The position numbers and the translations under genes are program-made. 64,000 nt of DNA, from contig VGFQ01000005.1 in the NCBI GenBank assembly GCA_016868815.1, forward strand, positions 1 through 64,000. Reading direction: 5' to 3'. The stretch is from Bacteroidota bacterium. GTDB taxonomy: Bacteria; Bacteroidota; Bacteroidia; Chitinophagales; Chitinophagaceae. Positions 52,295 through 60,935 of the stretch are shown here, piece after piece. The notes under the pieces are model-generated. The model had not been told where the DNA came from and made no database searches. It was given only the letters and a program-made list of their open reading frames with translations. Within the stretch, counting starts at the first letter, position 1. Each line of letters begins with the position of its first letter.

Positions 52295-53116
52295 ATGTCG
52301 ACCATCGCAGGGGCAAGGGTATTGGTGACGGGTGGCGGCATGGGAATCGGCCGGCTTATGGGGGAATGTTTTCTTGAGCGTGGAGCGGGTCATCTTGTTG
52401 TCTGGGAGCGTGACCCTACTGTGTTGGCGGATGCGTTGAAAACACTCACTGACAAAGGCTACCACGTGACAGGTGCGGCCATTGACATCACCCATACGGA
52501 AGCGGTTGTCCGGGAGGGGGAGGCTTTATTGCAGGCGCATGGTCCTGTCGACATTTTAATTAACAATGCCGGCATCATCGTGGGGCGGTATTTTGAAGAC
52601 CACAGTCATGCGGAGATTGATCGGGTCCTGCAGGTGAATGTGGCAGCGGCGATGCACGTAGCCAAAGTCTTGCTGCCATCCATGGTGGCAAGAGGTCGCG
52701 GGCACCTTGTCAATATTGCTTCTGCTGCCGGGATGGCTTCCAGCCCTAAGATGTCGGTTTACGTTGCCAGCAAGTTTGCGCTGCTGGGATGGAGCGAGAG
52801 CGTCCGCCTTGAGATGGAGGCCCGCCAGACAGGCGTGCGTGTGACGACTGTGACGCCTTTCTATATCGGCACCGGCATGTTCGAAGGCGTGCGTTCTCCC
52901 ATCGTACCCATTGTGGGGCCGCTCTCAGCTGCCCGGCAGGTGGTGCGGGCCGTGGAGTGCAACCGTATCTTCTGCCGGATGCCCTGGATCGTATATGCGA
53001 TGCCTTTCTTCCATGGACTGCTCCCCAAGCGCTGGTTTGATGTGCTGATCGGTCGCTGGTTTGGCATATTCGCTTCGATGGACGGCTTTCGGGGGAAGCG
53101 TGACATAGGGGTATAA
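52295..53116 (+). CDS. Short-chain dehydrogenase/reductase (SDR)
   Basis: The 273-residue protein is a classical SDR. VLVTGGGMGIGRLMGECF is the TGxxxGxG NAD(P)-binding motif, ILINNAGIIVG the NNAG motif, and NIASAAGMASSPKMSVYVAS followed by KF contains the Ser and YxxxK catalytic residues. A C-terminal hydrophobic part (IVYAMPFFHGLLP) resembles retinol/steroid-type (DHRS/RDH) members that associate with membranes. It reduces or oxidises a carbonyl/alcohol of unknown identity. The gene is divergent from pnuC with a 52-bp gap and convergent with nfu, with a hairpin between. Confidence 0.9.
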   Translation: MSTIAGARVLVTGGGMGIGRLMGECFLERGAGHLVVWERDPTVLADALKTLTDKGYHVTGAAIDITHTEAVVREGEALLQAHGPVDILINNAGIIVGRYFEDHSHAEIDRVLQVNVAAAMHVAKVLLPSMVARGRGHLVNIASAAGMASSPKMSVYVASKFALLGWSESVRLEMEARQTGVRVTTVTPFYIGTGMFEGVRSPIVPIVGPLSAARQVVRAVECNRIFCRMPWIVYAMPFFHGLLPKRWFDVLIGRWFGIFASMDGFRGKRDIGV

Positions 53117-53119
53117 AAG

Positions 53120-53158
53120 ACGACACGCAAGGCATCCTTTGGGGGCCCTGCGTGTCGT
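53120..53158. terminator. Bidirectional terminator between SDR and nfu
   Basis: ACGACACGCA (53120-53129) pairs with TGCGTGTCGT (53149-53158), extendable by GGC/GCC after an A/C mismatch. It lies 4 bp after the SDR stop and 22 bp before the nfu stop, the expected place of a shared terminator. T-runs are short. Confidence 0.7.
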
Positions 53159-53180
53159 GGTGGGGTTTCTATGAACGATC

Positions 53181-53777
53181 TTATTCCGATTCTGCGACAA
53201 CCTCTGTCACTTCCGGGATCATACGCTTCATCATACCTTCGATACCCGACTTCAAGGTGATCATGGAAGATGGGCAGCCGCTGCAGCTGCCTTGCAGCAT
53301 CACGGTCACAATACCATCTTCGAACTTCTTAAACTGGATGGCGCCACCGTCCATCTCAACGGCAGGCTTGACATAGTTCTCGAGGAGCTCTTTGATGCGC
53401 GTCACCACATCTCCGTCTTCGGAGAGCGTGATGTTTGAGCCAGACGCCTCTCGGTGGGCGATCTGGTCTTCATGAATGATCGGCCTTCCCTGCTCAAGAT
53501 AGTCTATGAGAAATTGCCGGACGGAGGGTTTGATATCTTCCCAGTTCGTTTCCGGCATCTTGGTGAGGGTAACGAAGTTGCTGGCGATGAACACGCCTTT
53601 AACAAAGGGGAAGCCGAAGAGCTCACCTGCCAGCGGGGAGGGTGCTGCAGATTCGGGCTCGGGGAAGTCGATGCTTTTTCCCGGATATAGAAGTTTGTTG
53701 GCGACGAACTTCATGGTTTCCGGGTTCGGGGTCATCTCAGTGTAGATGCTGACGACGAGGTTGCCTGGCTGTGTCAT
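53181..53777 (-). CDS. nfuA: NifU/Nfu-type iron-sulfur cluster scaffold protein
   Basis: From ATG 53777 the protein is 198 residues. The N-terminal Nfu domain (YTEMTPNPETMKFVANKLL; FPFVKGVFIASNFVTLTK) is followed by a NifU C-terminal domain with AVEMDGGAIQFKKFEDGIV and the cluster-binding CSGC in QGSCSGCPSSMITLKSGI. It carries a [4Fe-4S] cluster to client apoproteins in the cytosol. The 118-residue frame extension to 54131 overlaps the next gene and lacks similarity, so it is rejected. A TACCTTTG -7 element lies 8 bp upstream of the ATG. Symbol given at family level. The gene seems monocistronic. Confidence 0.92.
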   Translation of the reverse strand: MTQPGNLVVSIYTEMTPNPETMKFVANKLLYPGKSIDFPEPESAAPSPLAGELFGFPFVKGVFIASNFVTLTKMPETNWEDIKPSVRQFLIDYLEQGRPIIHEDQIAHREASGSNITLSEDGDVVTRIKELLENYVKPAVEMDGGAIQFKKFEDGIVTVMLQGSCSGCPSSMITLKSGIEGMMKRMIPEVTEVVAESE

Positions 53778-53785
53778 AGTATTGT

Positions 53786-53793
53786 CAAAGGTA
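53786..53793 (-). promoter_or_regulatory. Bacteroidota -7 element before nfu
   Basis: The minus strand reads TACCTTTG, an exact TAnnTTTG, 8 bp before the nfu ATG; a transcript from it would have almost no leader. No -33 TTG is seen at the normal spacing. Confidence 0.45.
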
Positions 53794-53868
53794 TTGCGTA
53801 CCTCGATGGTAGAGCTTTTGGGCCTTGTTAATTTCTGATTTCGTAAACGAGAGCAGGCTTGCGCACCC

Positions 53869-54660
53869 CTATAGTCCTGCTTTACTGACCCTGGAAGGCT
53901 TTTGCAACAGGCTATAGCCTGCAAGGGCTGCGAGCAGGATGTAGCCTGTCTTCGCTGTCCACCAGATGGATGGATGACCGTTGCCTTGTGAGGCCTGTAT
54001 GCCAAAGAGTGCCCAGGCGATGACGAGGCCGTAGGCGGGGTCTTTTCTGCCGAGCGTGAAATAGCCGCCCAGGGTGGTGGCGACGATGATGAGTACGATG
54101 CTATAGAAAGCGGGAGTGATGCCGAACCCATCCCAGGAGAGGCTTACCAGCCACGCGGTGAGGTTGGCGATGGTGGCCACAGAGATCCATCCGAGGTAGA
54201 CTACGAAGAATTGATAGAGGAAGATGCGTTGGTCATGTTTAAGTCCAGCCTGCTGAGGTTGGAGGGCGAGATAAATGCGGAGCAGAGTGGCCAGGAATGC
54301 CAGCATGATGACGACGGACAGACCGGTCTGCAGGTAGTGCCACGCGATGATCCAGCCGACATTAAGCAAGCAGGTCAAGAGGAAGAGGGGAGAGATGGCC
54401 ATCGACAGACGGCCTGCAGCCTCCTGACCGCCATGCCATAAACCTCGAAACGATGTGATGGCAAATCCCGTCATGAGGAGGTAGATGATGGTCCAGATGC
54501 CGAAGGTGAATCCGGCAGGCACAAAGAGGTTCGGGTAGAAAGCAGAGATCTGGCCTGTATTGTACCCATTGATGGGCAGGGTGTTGGCCAGCGTATTGGC
54601 AGCAACTACCAGGGCCCAGCCAAGTAGGTTGAGGATGGCAAGCAGTCGGGGATGGGTCAT
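53869..54660 (-). CDS. TspO-like/tryptophan-rich membrane protein
   Basis: The 263-residue protein has about seven or eight TM segments. NTLPINGYNTGQISAFYPN, then VPAGFTFGIWTIIYLLM, matches a Bacteroidota/Firmicutes family annotated as tryptophan-rich sensory or TspO/MBR-related, although it is longer than true TspO (about 160 residues). Conserved FxIWxxIY and NLTAW motifs occur in mid-helix positions. TspO binds porphyrins and sterols; this larger relative has no established ligand. It sits upstream of nfu on the same strand with its own intergenic region. A TATTCTTG element about 12-20 bp upstream is a one-mismatch -7 box. Confidence 0.7.
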   Translation of the reverse strand: MTHPRLLAILNLLGWALVVAANTLANTLPINGYNTGQISAFYPNLFVPAGFTFGIWTIIYLLMTGFAITSFRGLWHGGQEAAGRLSMAISPLFLLTCLLNVGWIIAWHYLQTGLSVVIMLAFLATLLRIYLALQPQQAGLKHDQRIFLYQFFVVYLGWISVATIANLTAWLVSLSWDGFGITPAFYSIVLIIVATTLGGYFTLGRKDPAYGLVIAWALFGIQASQGNGHPSIWWTAKTGYILLAALAGYSLLQKPSRVSKAGL

Positions 54661-54915
54661 CCTGAGATCTATAGTTGCAAGAATACAGATGAATTCTGAA
54701 AGTACGTTTTTTTACTTGGATTTACTGGAGAGGCACTTGTATCGCTGATTTTAAAGGAAGACCCTCAAGTACTATACACTCGATGCCTCCAATCCATGAT
54801 TTATGCACATGTTGTTGGTTGGTATATTTTAAATGGGTGTGTATGTATACATACGAGCTTACCATTTGAAGCTATCTTTTCATGTTGGCTCCAATACTCT
54901 TGGTATTTTTATGGC

Positions 54916-55422
54916 ATGAAATACTGGCTGCTGGGCTGTCTTGTCCTTACCATGATGCCGCTGGGCGCTTGCAGGGGTTCTTCTAAAGAGACGCAGGAGC
55001 TTTTCGTTATGGCCGTGCAGATCACAGATGGCGACACGTTCATAGGCCGGGGGCAAGGCGTGAACTGGAAGGTCCGCCTTCGGGGTATCGATGCTCCGGA
55101 GCGGGGGCAGGATTTCTCAAAAAAAAGCCGTGAGCAGCTAGGGGAACTATGCCGTGCTGCTCCCTTGAGGCTTCAGCTTGTCAATAAAGACGGTTTTGGT
55201 CGCTGGGTAGCGGACGTCTATGACCGAACTGGCCGGCATATCAATGCAGAGATGGTCGCAACAGGCATGGCCTGGCACTTCCGAAAATATTCACAGGATC
55301 CTGTATTGGATAGGCTTGAGCAGGCAGCTCGGAAGACACGTAGGGGTCTCTGGTCGATGCCACAGCCTATGCCGCCCTGGGAGTATCGTGCACAGCGAAG
55401 GGCTACCCGGAAGCGCAGTTGA
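54916..55422 (+). CDS. Thermonuclease (SNase-like) lipoprotein
   Basis: From ATG 54916 the protein is 168 residues, with a lipoprotein signal (MKYWLLGCLVLTMMPLGAC). The staphylococcal-nuclease OB fold carries AVQITDGDTFIGRG, VRLRGIDAPERGQ (catalytic Arg and Glu of the RGIDAPE motif) and KDGFGRWVADVY, and the NAEMVATGMAWHF helix follows. It would degrade DNA or RNA with Ca2+ on the periplasmic side of a membrane, possibly for nutrient scavenging. The 40-residue upstream extension (from 54796) is hydrophobic and cysteine-rich without similarity and is rejected. The C-terminus is strongly basic. Confidence 0.9.
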   Translation: MKYWLLGCLVLTMMPLGACRGSSKETQELFVMAVQITDGDTFIGRGQGVNWKVRLRGIDAPERGQDFSKKSREQLGELCRAAPLRLQLVNKDGFGRWVADVYDRTGRHINAEMVATGMAWHFRKYSQDPVLDRLEQAARKTRRGLWSMPQPMPPWEYRAQRRATRKRS

Positions 55423-55633
55423 GATCTGGGGTTCGGGCGAAGGTTTATGGGCTCTTTCATGGTACGACTGCCAGCCATTGTGTATTTTTGTTCGTCAGTG
55501 CCAAGCACCGACCTGATGAGTGTTTGCCAGCGCATAGCCATGGTTGCTTGTCGAATGGAAGAGAGGGCCGTAAGACCCTGCACATTACTCTTTCGGATTT
55601 TTTGTATCACGTCTGCAGCATAATGATGTTTTG

Positions 55634-57181
55634 ATGTCTACGCCGTTCTCAGATATGCTTTTTCAGCTGGTGAAGTCAATGCAAAAGGCTGAAAAGCGGC
55701 ATTTTAAAATCTACATCCAACGGAGTTCCGATAAGGAAGATCTGAAAGTCGTAAAGCTCTTCGATGCCTTGGATGGTATGGACGAGTATAACGAGCGGGT
55801 CCTATACCGGAAGATCGCCACCTTGAATAAATCGAAGCTGGCCAACCTCAAGACACATCTCTACAAGCAACTCCTGGCAAGCCTGCGTCTGCTAAAGGCC
55901 AAAGAGAATATAGACCTACAGCTCAGTGAGCAACTTGACAATGCAAGGATCCTATACAATAAGGGATTGAAATTGCAAAGTCTGAAAGTGCTGGAGCGTG
56001 CCAAGGAACTGGCCCGTCAAAATCAAAAGTTCAACACGCTGGTGCAGCTGATTTCGCTGGAGAAGAAGATAGAGATCCTGCACATCACCAGGAGCCCTAC
56101 CGAGCAGACGGAGCGGTTGGCAGAGGAGTCGCTGGCGGTGAGTGGGCACATAGAGCGCGTCTCAAAGCTGTCGAACCTTGCCTTACTGCTATACCGCTGG
56201 TATGTCCTGTATGGCCATACCCATAATAAAGAGGAAGAGGATCGTATCCAAACCTATTTCAAGAAAAACCTGCCATCCGACCTCGAAAAGGTCCATGGCT
56301 TTTACGAAAGGCTATACCTCTACCAAAGCTATTGCTGGCTATCTTACATCCGGCAGGATTTTCTGCTCAACTACCGATATGCCCGCAAATGGGTTGACCT
56401 GTATGAAGAAGATCCTCGCATGGTGGGCATCGAGACGGGTCACTATATCAAGGGACTGAACAGCCTATTGAATGCGCATTTCGCGCTGCGGGACTTTCGC
56501 GGCTTTGACCGGATGCTGACCGGCTTCGAACGGTTCGCCGCCACAGAGGAGGCCCAGCGGCACGACAACTTCCGGGTACATACCTCCATCTATCTGAACG
56601 CTGCTCGCATTAACGGGCATCTCATGCGTGGTACCTTCTCTGAAGGGGTCGGGCTGGTACCTGGCATCGAACGTAGCCTTGCTGGATGGAAGTTGTTTGT
56701 AGATCCACATAGGATCTTACTTTTCAACTATAAATTCGCCTCTATGTATTTTGGGAACCGCGACTTTAGCCGGGCGCTTGATTATACACGCGGCATCATC
56801 GATGAAGGGGGTGACATGCGTGTCGACTTGCAATGTTATGCCCGACTTGTACATCTGCTGAGCCACTACGAACTCGGCAACTACGAGATTTTGGACTCCT
56901 TGAGTAAGTCGGCGAAGCGCTTTTTCAGCAAGATGAAGAAACTTACCGATGTGGAGCGGGCAACCTTTGACTTTGTACAACACAGTTTCGGTCATCCCCC
57001 GACAGAGATCCGGCAGCGGCTACAGGGTTTCTACGACCGTATCCGGCACCTCGAGAAGAGCCGTTTTGAGACGCACTCTTTCGCATACCTCGACATCATC
57101 TCCTGGGCCAAGAGTAAGCTGACGGGTCGCACCATGGAGTCGGTTATGCACGGGAAATACCTGCAGAGTCCGCGGCGCTGA
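55634..57181 (+). CDS. Conserved hypothetical helical-repeat protein
   Basis: I do not recognise a named family. The 515-residue protein has no signal peptide or TM segment and is almost entirely helical. The N-terminus (LVKSMQKAEKRHFKIYIQR) is positively charged, and a long segment (about 90-160) reads as coiled-coil or TPR-like repeats (LYKQLLASLRLLKAKENIDL; LKVLERAKELARQNQKF). A similar repeat continues towards the C-terminus. Homologues of this type occur across Bacteroidota as cytosolic hypothetical proteins. The TPR-like architecture suggests a scaffolding role. It starts about 210 bp after the nuclease gene and converges with the aldo/keto reductase, 3 bp away. Confidence 0.75.
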   Translation: MSTPFSDMLFQLVKSMQKAEKRHFKIYIQRSSDKEDLKVVKLFDALDGMDEYNERVLYRKIATLNKSKLANLKTHLYKQLLASLRLLKAKENIDLQLSEQLDNARILYNKGLKLQSLKVLERAKELARQNQKFNTLVQLISLEKKIEILHITRSPTEQTERLAEESLAVSGHIERVSKLSNLALLLYRWYVLYGHTHNKEEEDRIQTYFKKNLPSDLEKVHGFYERLYLYQSYCWLSYIRQDFLLNYRYARKWVDLYEEDPRMVGIETGHYIKGLNSLLNAHFALRDFRGFDRMLTGFERFAATEEAQRHDNFRVHTSIYLNAARINGHLMRGTFSEGVGLVPGIERSLAGWKLFVDPHRILLFNYKFASMYFGNRDFSRALDYTRGIIDEGGDMRVDLQCYARLVHLLSHYELGNYEILDSLSKSAKRFFSKMKKLTDVERATFDFVQHSFGHPPTEIRQRLQGFYDRIRHLEKSRFETHSFAYLDIISWAKSKLTGRTMESVMHGKYLQSPRR

Positions 57182-57184
57182 TAT

Positions 57185-58063
57185 CTACTGATGCTCGGTG
57201 TATTTCTCTACCGGGAGAGCCGAGGTCAATGCATCGATCTCCTTATCTGTCAGTGGAGGTGTCAATAGGGTGGCCGCCATCTCTTCCAGTTGTTCGAGCC
57301 GACTGACCCCAATCACAGCCGTCGTCTGTGCATAGCGGTGCCAAAGAAAACGAATGGCTGTCTGTGCCCGGGACCTTTCTGCGGAAGAGACCTCTGCTAG
57401 GACTTGTGCGGCATGTGCTAAGGCAGCTGCCGAATGCTCCAGGTATGGTTCAGGGGTCTTCCCGCACAGCATCCCCCTGGCTAACACGCCACGTGCGAGT
57501 AAACGGATGCCTTTGCTTTGTATGGATGGGATAATGGCCTCTTCTGGCCTTCTGTCAGCGAGGCTGTACTGGCACATAAGGGAACGGATCTGTGCTCGGT
57601 GGATGTATTCGCGTACAACGTTGGGCCGAATCGAGGAAAGGCCATAGTACCTGATCTTTCCCGCTTCTACGAGCCGCTCAAAGGCCTCTATCGTTTCATC
57701 GATTGGGTCTTGGCAGGTACCGCCATGCAGTTGGTAGAGATCGATGTAGTCGGTACCGAGCCGACGCAGGCTATGGTCTACGGCTTGCAGGATATAGGCT
57801 TTCCGCGGGTTCCAGTCCCATCCGCTGCCGTCCGGGCGCCATTGGTTGCCGACTTTTGTGGCGAGCCACACCTCTTTTCTGCGGAGGCCTAATGCCTTTC
57901 CCACCCTTTCCTCATTCAGTCCTTTGTCATATAGGTCCGCCGTGTCGAAGAGTTGGATGCCGAGGTCGGCAGCCCGCAGCAGGATGCGTTCGCAGTGTCC
58001 TTCGTTCTGTAGAGGAAGCGACATGCAGCCAAGAGCAATCGGGCCGGGGTCGAAGAGGTTCAT
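57185..58063 (-). CDS. Aldo/keto reductase
   Basis: With ATG 58063 the protein is 292 residues of TIM-barrel aldo/keto reductase type. GCMSLPLQNEGHCERILLRA lies at the start, FDTADLYDKGLNEERVG holds the catalytic Asp/Tyr, LATKVGNQW the Lys, and YIDLYQLHGG the His. It reduces aldehydes or ketones with NADPH in the cytosol; substrate unknown. The nine-residue extension to 58090 is not supported. It diverges from the MetE-like gene with an 88-bp gap, the region carrying both promoters; a TACCTTC stretch 4 bp before the ATG is a partial -7 box. Confidence 0.9.
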   Translation of the reverse strand: MNLFDPGPIALGCMSLPLQNEGHCERILLRAADLGIQLFDTADLYDKGLNEERVGKALGLRRKEVWLATKVGNQWRPDGSGWDWNPRKAYILQAVDHSLRRLGTDYIDLYQLHGGTCQDPIDETIEAFERLVEAGKIRYYGLSSIRPNVVREYIHRAQIRSLMCQYSLADRRPEEAIIPSIQSKGIRLLARGVLARGMLCGKTPEPYLEHSAAALAHAAQVLAEVSSAERSRAQTAIRFLWHRYAQTTAVIGVSRLEQLEEMAATLLTPPLTDKEIDALTSALPVEKYTEHQ

Positions 58064-58151
58064 GACTGAAGGTACGCAGTGCGCCACCATTAAAGACTTG
58101 GTATCCGGACGGGTGAATTTGCTAACTTGTCAATCTTAATAAGTTGATTGC

Positions 58152-59174
58152 ATGCAGCCTATCCCCATCCGCACGACCGTCATCGGCTCCTATCCTTTCC
58201 CTGGCTGGCTGGAGTTTTCATCTCGTCATCTCTCGGCCTTCGGCCCTGCCGACATTGAGGAGATGGTGGAGGATGCGGTCGTGGCGGCCGTCCACGACCA
58301 GATCGCCGCAGGCTTGGATGTGATCACGGATGGGGAGCAGACACGGCTCGACTTCAACCTTTCGTTCTATGGTTTTTTAGAAGGTATTGAGCCAAACCAT
58401 GCAGAGACTCGGCGTTTCGGTCCGCCAGCACATGATCAGCGTGGTAGGCATTCGATTGTGGGCGCATTACGGGCTCCTCGTGGATTGGGCGTGGTGGCTG
58501 AATTCGAGCGCCTGCGGCGATTGGCACCTTCGGGACCTGTCTTGAAGGCTAGCGTACCCGGTCCCTATACGCTGAGTGGTCGATTGCTCCCCGGAGCTGC
58601 CTACCGCGACCGGTTCGAGGTCACCGAGGCTTTGCTGCCCATCGTGAACCGAGAGATGCATGCCCTGGCAGAGGCTGGCTGTACTGAGATCGCGATTGAC
58701 GAGCCCTCCATGAGTTGCTATGCTTACAAGGAGGACACGAGGCGGTTCGTCGACATCTTCAACCGTACTGTGGATGGGCTCGAAGGTAGGGCCCGTATCA
58801 CGACGCACCTGTGTTTCGGTAATTTCAAAGGACGCTCTGTAGGATATCGAAGCCTACAGCCGATGCTACCCGATTTCCTGGACCTGCGGGTCGACGAGGT
58901 CCATGTTGAGATGGCCAACCGCGAGTTTGCAGAACTCGAGTTGCTAGCCCCTTTTGCGGAGGCCATGGACGTTGCGGTAGGCGTGATCGATGTGAAGAAT
59001 TACTATGTGGAGACGCCTGAAGATGTCGCTGAACGGATTCGGAAGTGTCTGCGATATGTACCGGCGGAACGGTTGGCGGTAGCGCCCGACTGTGGCCTCT
59101 CGCAGACTGCTCGCTGGGCGGCTCGCCGCAAGCTGCAGCACATGGTGATAGGCGCACAATCGCTAAGGCCATGA
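58152..59174 (+). CDS. Cobalamin-independent methionine synthase-like protein (MetE C-terminal domain only)
   Basis: The 340-residue protein corresponds to the catalytic C-terminal barrel of MetE. TTVIGSYPFPGWLEF lies at the start, DVITDGEQTRLDF marks the DGE region, and the zinc ligands are in THLCFGNF (His, Cys), VHVEMANRE (Glu) and PDCGLSQ (Cys). The N-terminal half of full-length MetE is missing, as in archaeal-type or MesA/B/C-like methyltransferases and the epoxyalkane coenzyme M transferase group. It probably transfers methyl or alkyl groups to a thiol; the methyl donor is not clear. Its stop overlaps the ATG of a UlaG-like metal hydrolase by four bases (ATGA), indicating strict co-translation. 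Confidence 0.85.
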   Translation: MQPIPIRTTVIGSYPFPGWLEFSSRHLSAFGPADIEEMVEDAVVAAVHDQIAAGLDVITDGEQTRLDFNLSFYGFLEGIEPNHAETRRFGPPAHDQRGRHSIVGALRAPRGLGVVAEFERLRRLAPSGPVLKASVPGPYTLSGRLLPGAAYRDRFEVTEALLPIVNREMHALAEAGCTEIAIDEPSMSCYAYKEDTRRFVDIFNRTVDGLEGRARITTHLCFGNFKGRSVGYRSLQPMLPDFLDLRVDEVHVEMANREFAELELLAPFAEAMDVAVGVIDVKNYYVETPEDVAERIRKCLRYVPAERLAVAPDCGLSQTARWAARRKLQHMVIGAQSLRP

Positions 59175-60013
59175 TCGCTGCCTGGCAGAAGGATGAGTTG
59201 TTACTGGACGACATCCATTCCCGACAACAGATGCCAGGGATAGACCTCTGGTGGCTCGGACAAAGCGGCTTTCTACTCCGTGCGGGCAAACGCCACGTGC
59301 TGATCGACCCCTATCTCTCCGACTCCCTGACAAAGAAATATGCAGACACAGACAAGCCACATGTCCGAATGTCCGAACAGGTCGTTGACCCACTGCGTCT
59401 CGACTTCATCGATGTGGTGGTTTGCACGCATTCCCATACCGACCATCTTGACCCCGAGACCCTCTCAGCCTTGTTCCAAGCTAATCCTTCACTAGTGCTG
59501 GTGGTGCCGGCTGCCATCCGGCCGTTGGCGGCTGCTCGTGCCGGCATGACCCCCGAACGACCCATCGGCCTGACTGCGGGCGCGCATTATGTTTTTGAAG
59601 AAATGCAGATCCATGCAGTCCCGTCTGCACATAACGAACTCGATCAGGATGTCGAAGGGCGACATCTCTACCTAGGATACGTTATAAAGGCATCCGGGTA
59701 TACCATCTACCATAGTGGAGACACCTTGCCCTATGAAGGGTTGGAGGCTTGGCTGCGACCTTTTGGCATCCAGTTGGCATTGTTGCCGATCAACGGACAT
59801 CGGCTGGAGCGTCGCGTGGCAGGTAATCTGGATGCCGCACAATCTGTATTATTGGCCCGGTCGCTGGGGGTGGACTTGACGATTCCCTGCCATTATGATA
59901 TGTTCGCATTCAATACCGCTGATGTGGGCGACTTCGAAAGGGAAGCCCGGCAGGCTGGCATTGGACATCGCATCTTGCGGGCTGGCGAGCGCCTCAGCCT
60001 ACCTGAATCCTAA
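59171..60013 (+). CDS. UlaG-like metallo-beta-lactamase-fold hydrolase
   Basis: From ATG 59171 the protein is 280 residues. DLWWLGQSGFLLRAG is the family opening, THSHTDHLDP (H87, H89, D91, H92) the first metal site, then PSAHNELD and YTIYHSGDTLPY with further ligands, and ALLPINGHRLERR resembles UlaG. UlaG opens L-ascorbate-6-phosphate lactone; this one is more remote and its lactone or ester substrate is unknown. The start overlaps the MetE-like stop (ATGA), so the two proteins are probably made together and may work in one pathway. The longer frame from 59045 lies inside the metE-like gene and is a shadow. No export signal. Confidence 0.88.
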   Translation: MIAAWQKDELLLDDIHSRQQMPGIDLWWLGQSGFLLRAGKRHVLIDPYLSDSLTKKYADTDKPHVRMSEQVVDPLRLDFIDVVVCTHSHTDHLDPETLSALFQANPSLVLVVPAAIRPLAAARAGMTPERPIGLTAGAHYVFEEMQIHAVPSAHNELDQDVEGRHLYLGYVIKASGYTIYHSGDTLPYEGLEAWLRPFGIQLALLPINGHRLERRVAGNLDAAQSVLLARSLGVDLTIPCHYDMFAFNTADVGDFEREARQAGIGHRILRAGERLSLPES

Positions 60014-60049
60014 GCCCTCTGAACGGACGATCATCTTAAACTCTACTTC

Positions 60050-60742
60050 ATGCAGGTGCGCTGGCTATTACTTTTTCTCTTCACTTCCAGTTCCCTGTTT
60101 GCCCAGTCCGTCTATGAGCAACGGGGTGGGGATCCGAATGGTATTCACAAATGGTACATGGGGCGCCAGATAGCAAAAACGATGAATCATTTCGGTATTT
60201 CCTGGCTGGAGCGCCCCGAGCGGCAGGAAGAAGAAGATGCCGAACAACTCCTGCGAAATATGGGCCTTAAGCAAGGCATGCAAGTGGCAGATATTGGCGC
60301 AGGCAGCGGATTTTATACGATCCGGATAGCCCAGCGGATCGGCAGGGGGACGGTCTATGCCGTAGACATCGAGCCAGCTATGCTCTCCTTTATCCAAAAA
60401 CGTGTAGCCAGACAAAAGCTGAAGAATGTAAAGCCCATACGCTGTGATACGGTGCAGATTCCTCTACCAGAAGAATCAATCGATGTCATTTTGATCGTCG
60501 ATGTATACCATGAGATGTCCCATCCCAGAGAGATGCTCTCGTCTATGTACCGCATGCTGAAGTCTAGCGGCCGAATATTTTTGGTGGAGTTCAGAGCAGA
60601 AGATCCGAATGTGCCGATCAAGGCTGTGCATAAGATGACAGAATCACAGGCTATTCGTGAATTTGCAGCATCCTCTTTTATACTGGACAGAAGCATCGAA
60701 AACTTGCCCTGGCAGCATTGCATGGTGTTTCGAAAAAAATAA
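60050..60742 (+). CDS. Class I SAM-dependent methyltransferase with signal peptide
   Basis: The 230-residue protein has a Rossmann methyltransferase core: QVADIGAGSGFYTIRIAQRI is motif I, VYAVDIEPAMLSFIQKR motif II, VDVYHEMSHPREMLSSMYRM motif IV/V. Unusually, it begins with a convincing signal peptide (MQVRWLLLFLFTSSSLFAQ), so it should leave the cytoplasm although SAM is cytosolic. Exported methyltransferases of this type are known in Bacteroidota genomes, but their substrate and SAM source are not. An internal ATG (MGRQIAKTMNHF) would give a cytosolic form. It follows the UlaG-like gene by 36 bp and may belong to the same operon. Confidence 0.85.
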   Translation: MQVRWLLLFLFTSSSLFAQSVYEQRGGDPNGIHKWYMGRQIAKTMNHFGISWLERPERQEEEDAEQLLRNMGLKQGMQVADIGAGSGFYTIRIAQRIGRGTVYAVDIEPAMLSFIQKRVARQKLKNVKPIRCDTVQIPLPEESIDVILIVDVYHEMSHPREMLSSMYRMLKSSGRIFLVEFRAEDPNVPIKAVHKMTESQAIREFAASSFILDRSIENLPWQHCMVFRKK

Positions 60743-60935
60743 GCGCCAACACATCTAGCATACTTTTCCACTTTCACCATTCAGGATCTGGCAGATGCGT
60801 AGCATCTGGGTTTGAGATCCATCTGTCCAGATTTTTCCTTCGTTTTTTTTATCTATCTTATGATGAAGCAGATGGATTGATGTAACGCTCAAAATGCGCT
60901 ACATTTAGCCAGCATCCTTTACAGATCCCACCGGA

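Noticed and set aside
52243-52341. Longer pnuC start
   Set aside because: It overlaps the divergent SDR gene and lacks PnuC-like sequence.
53778-54131. N-terminal extension of the nfu frame
   Set aside because: It overlaps the next gene and shows no Nfu-family similarity; the inner ATG gives the normal length.
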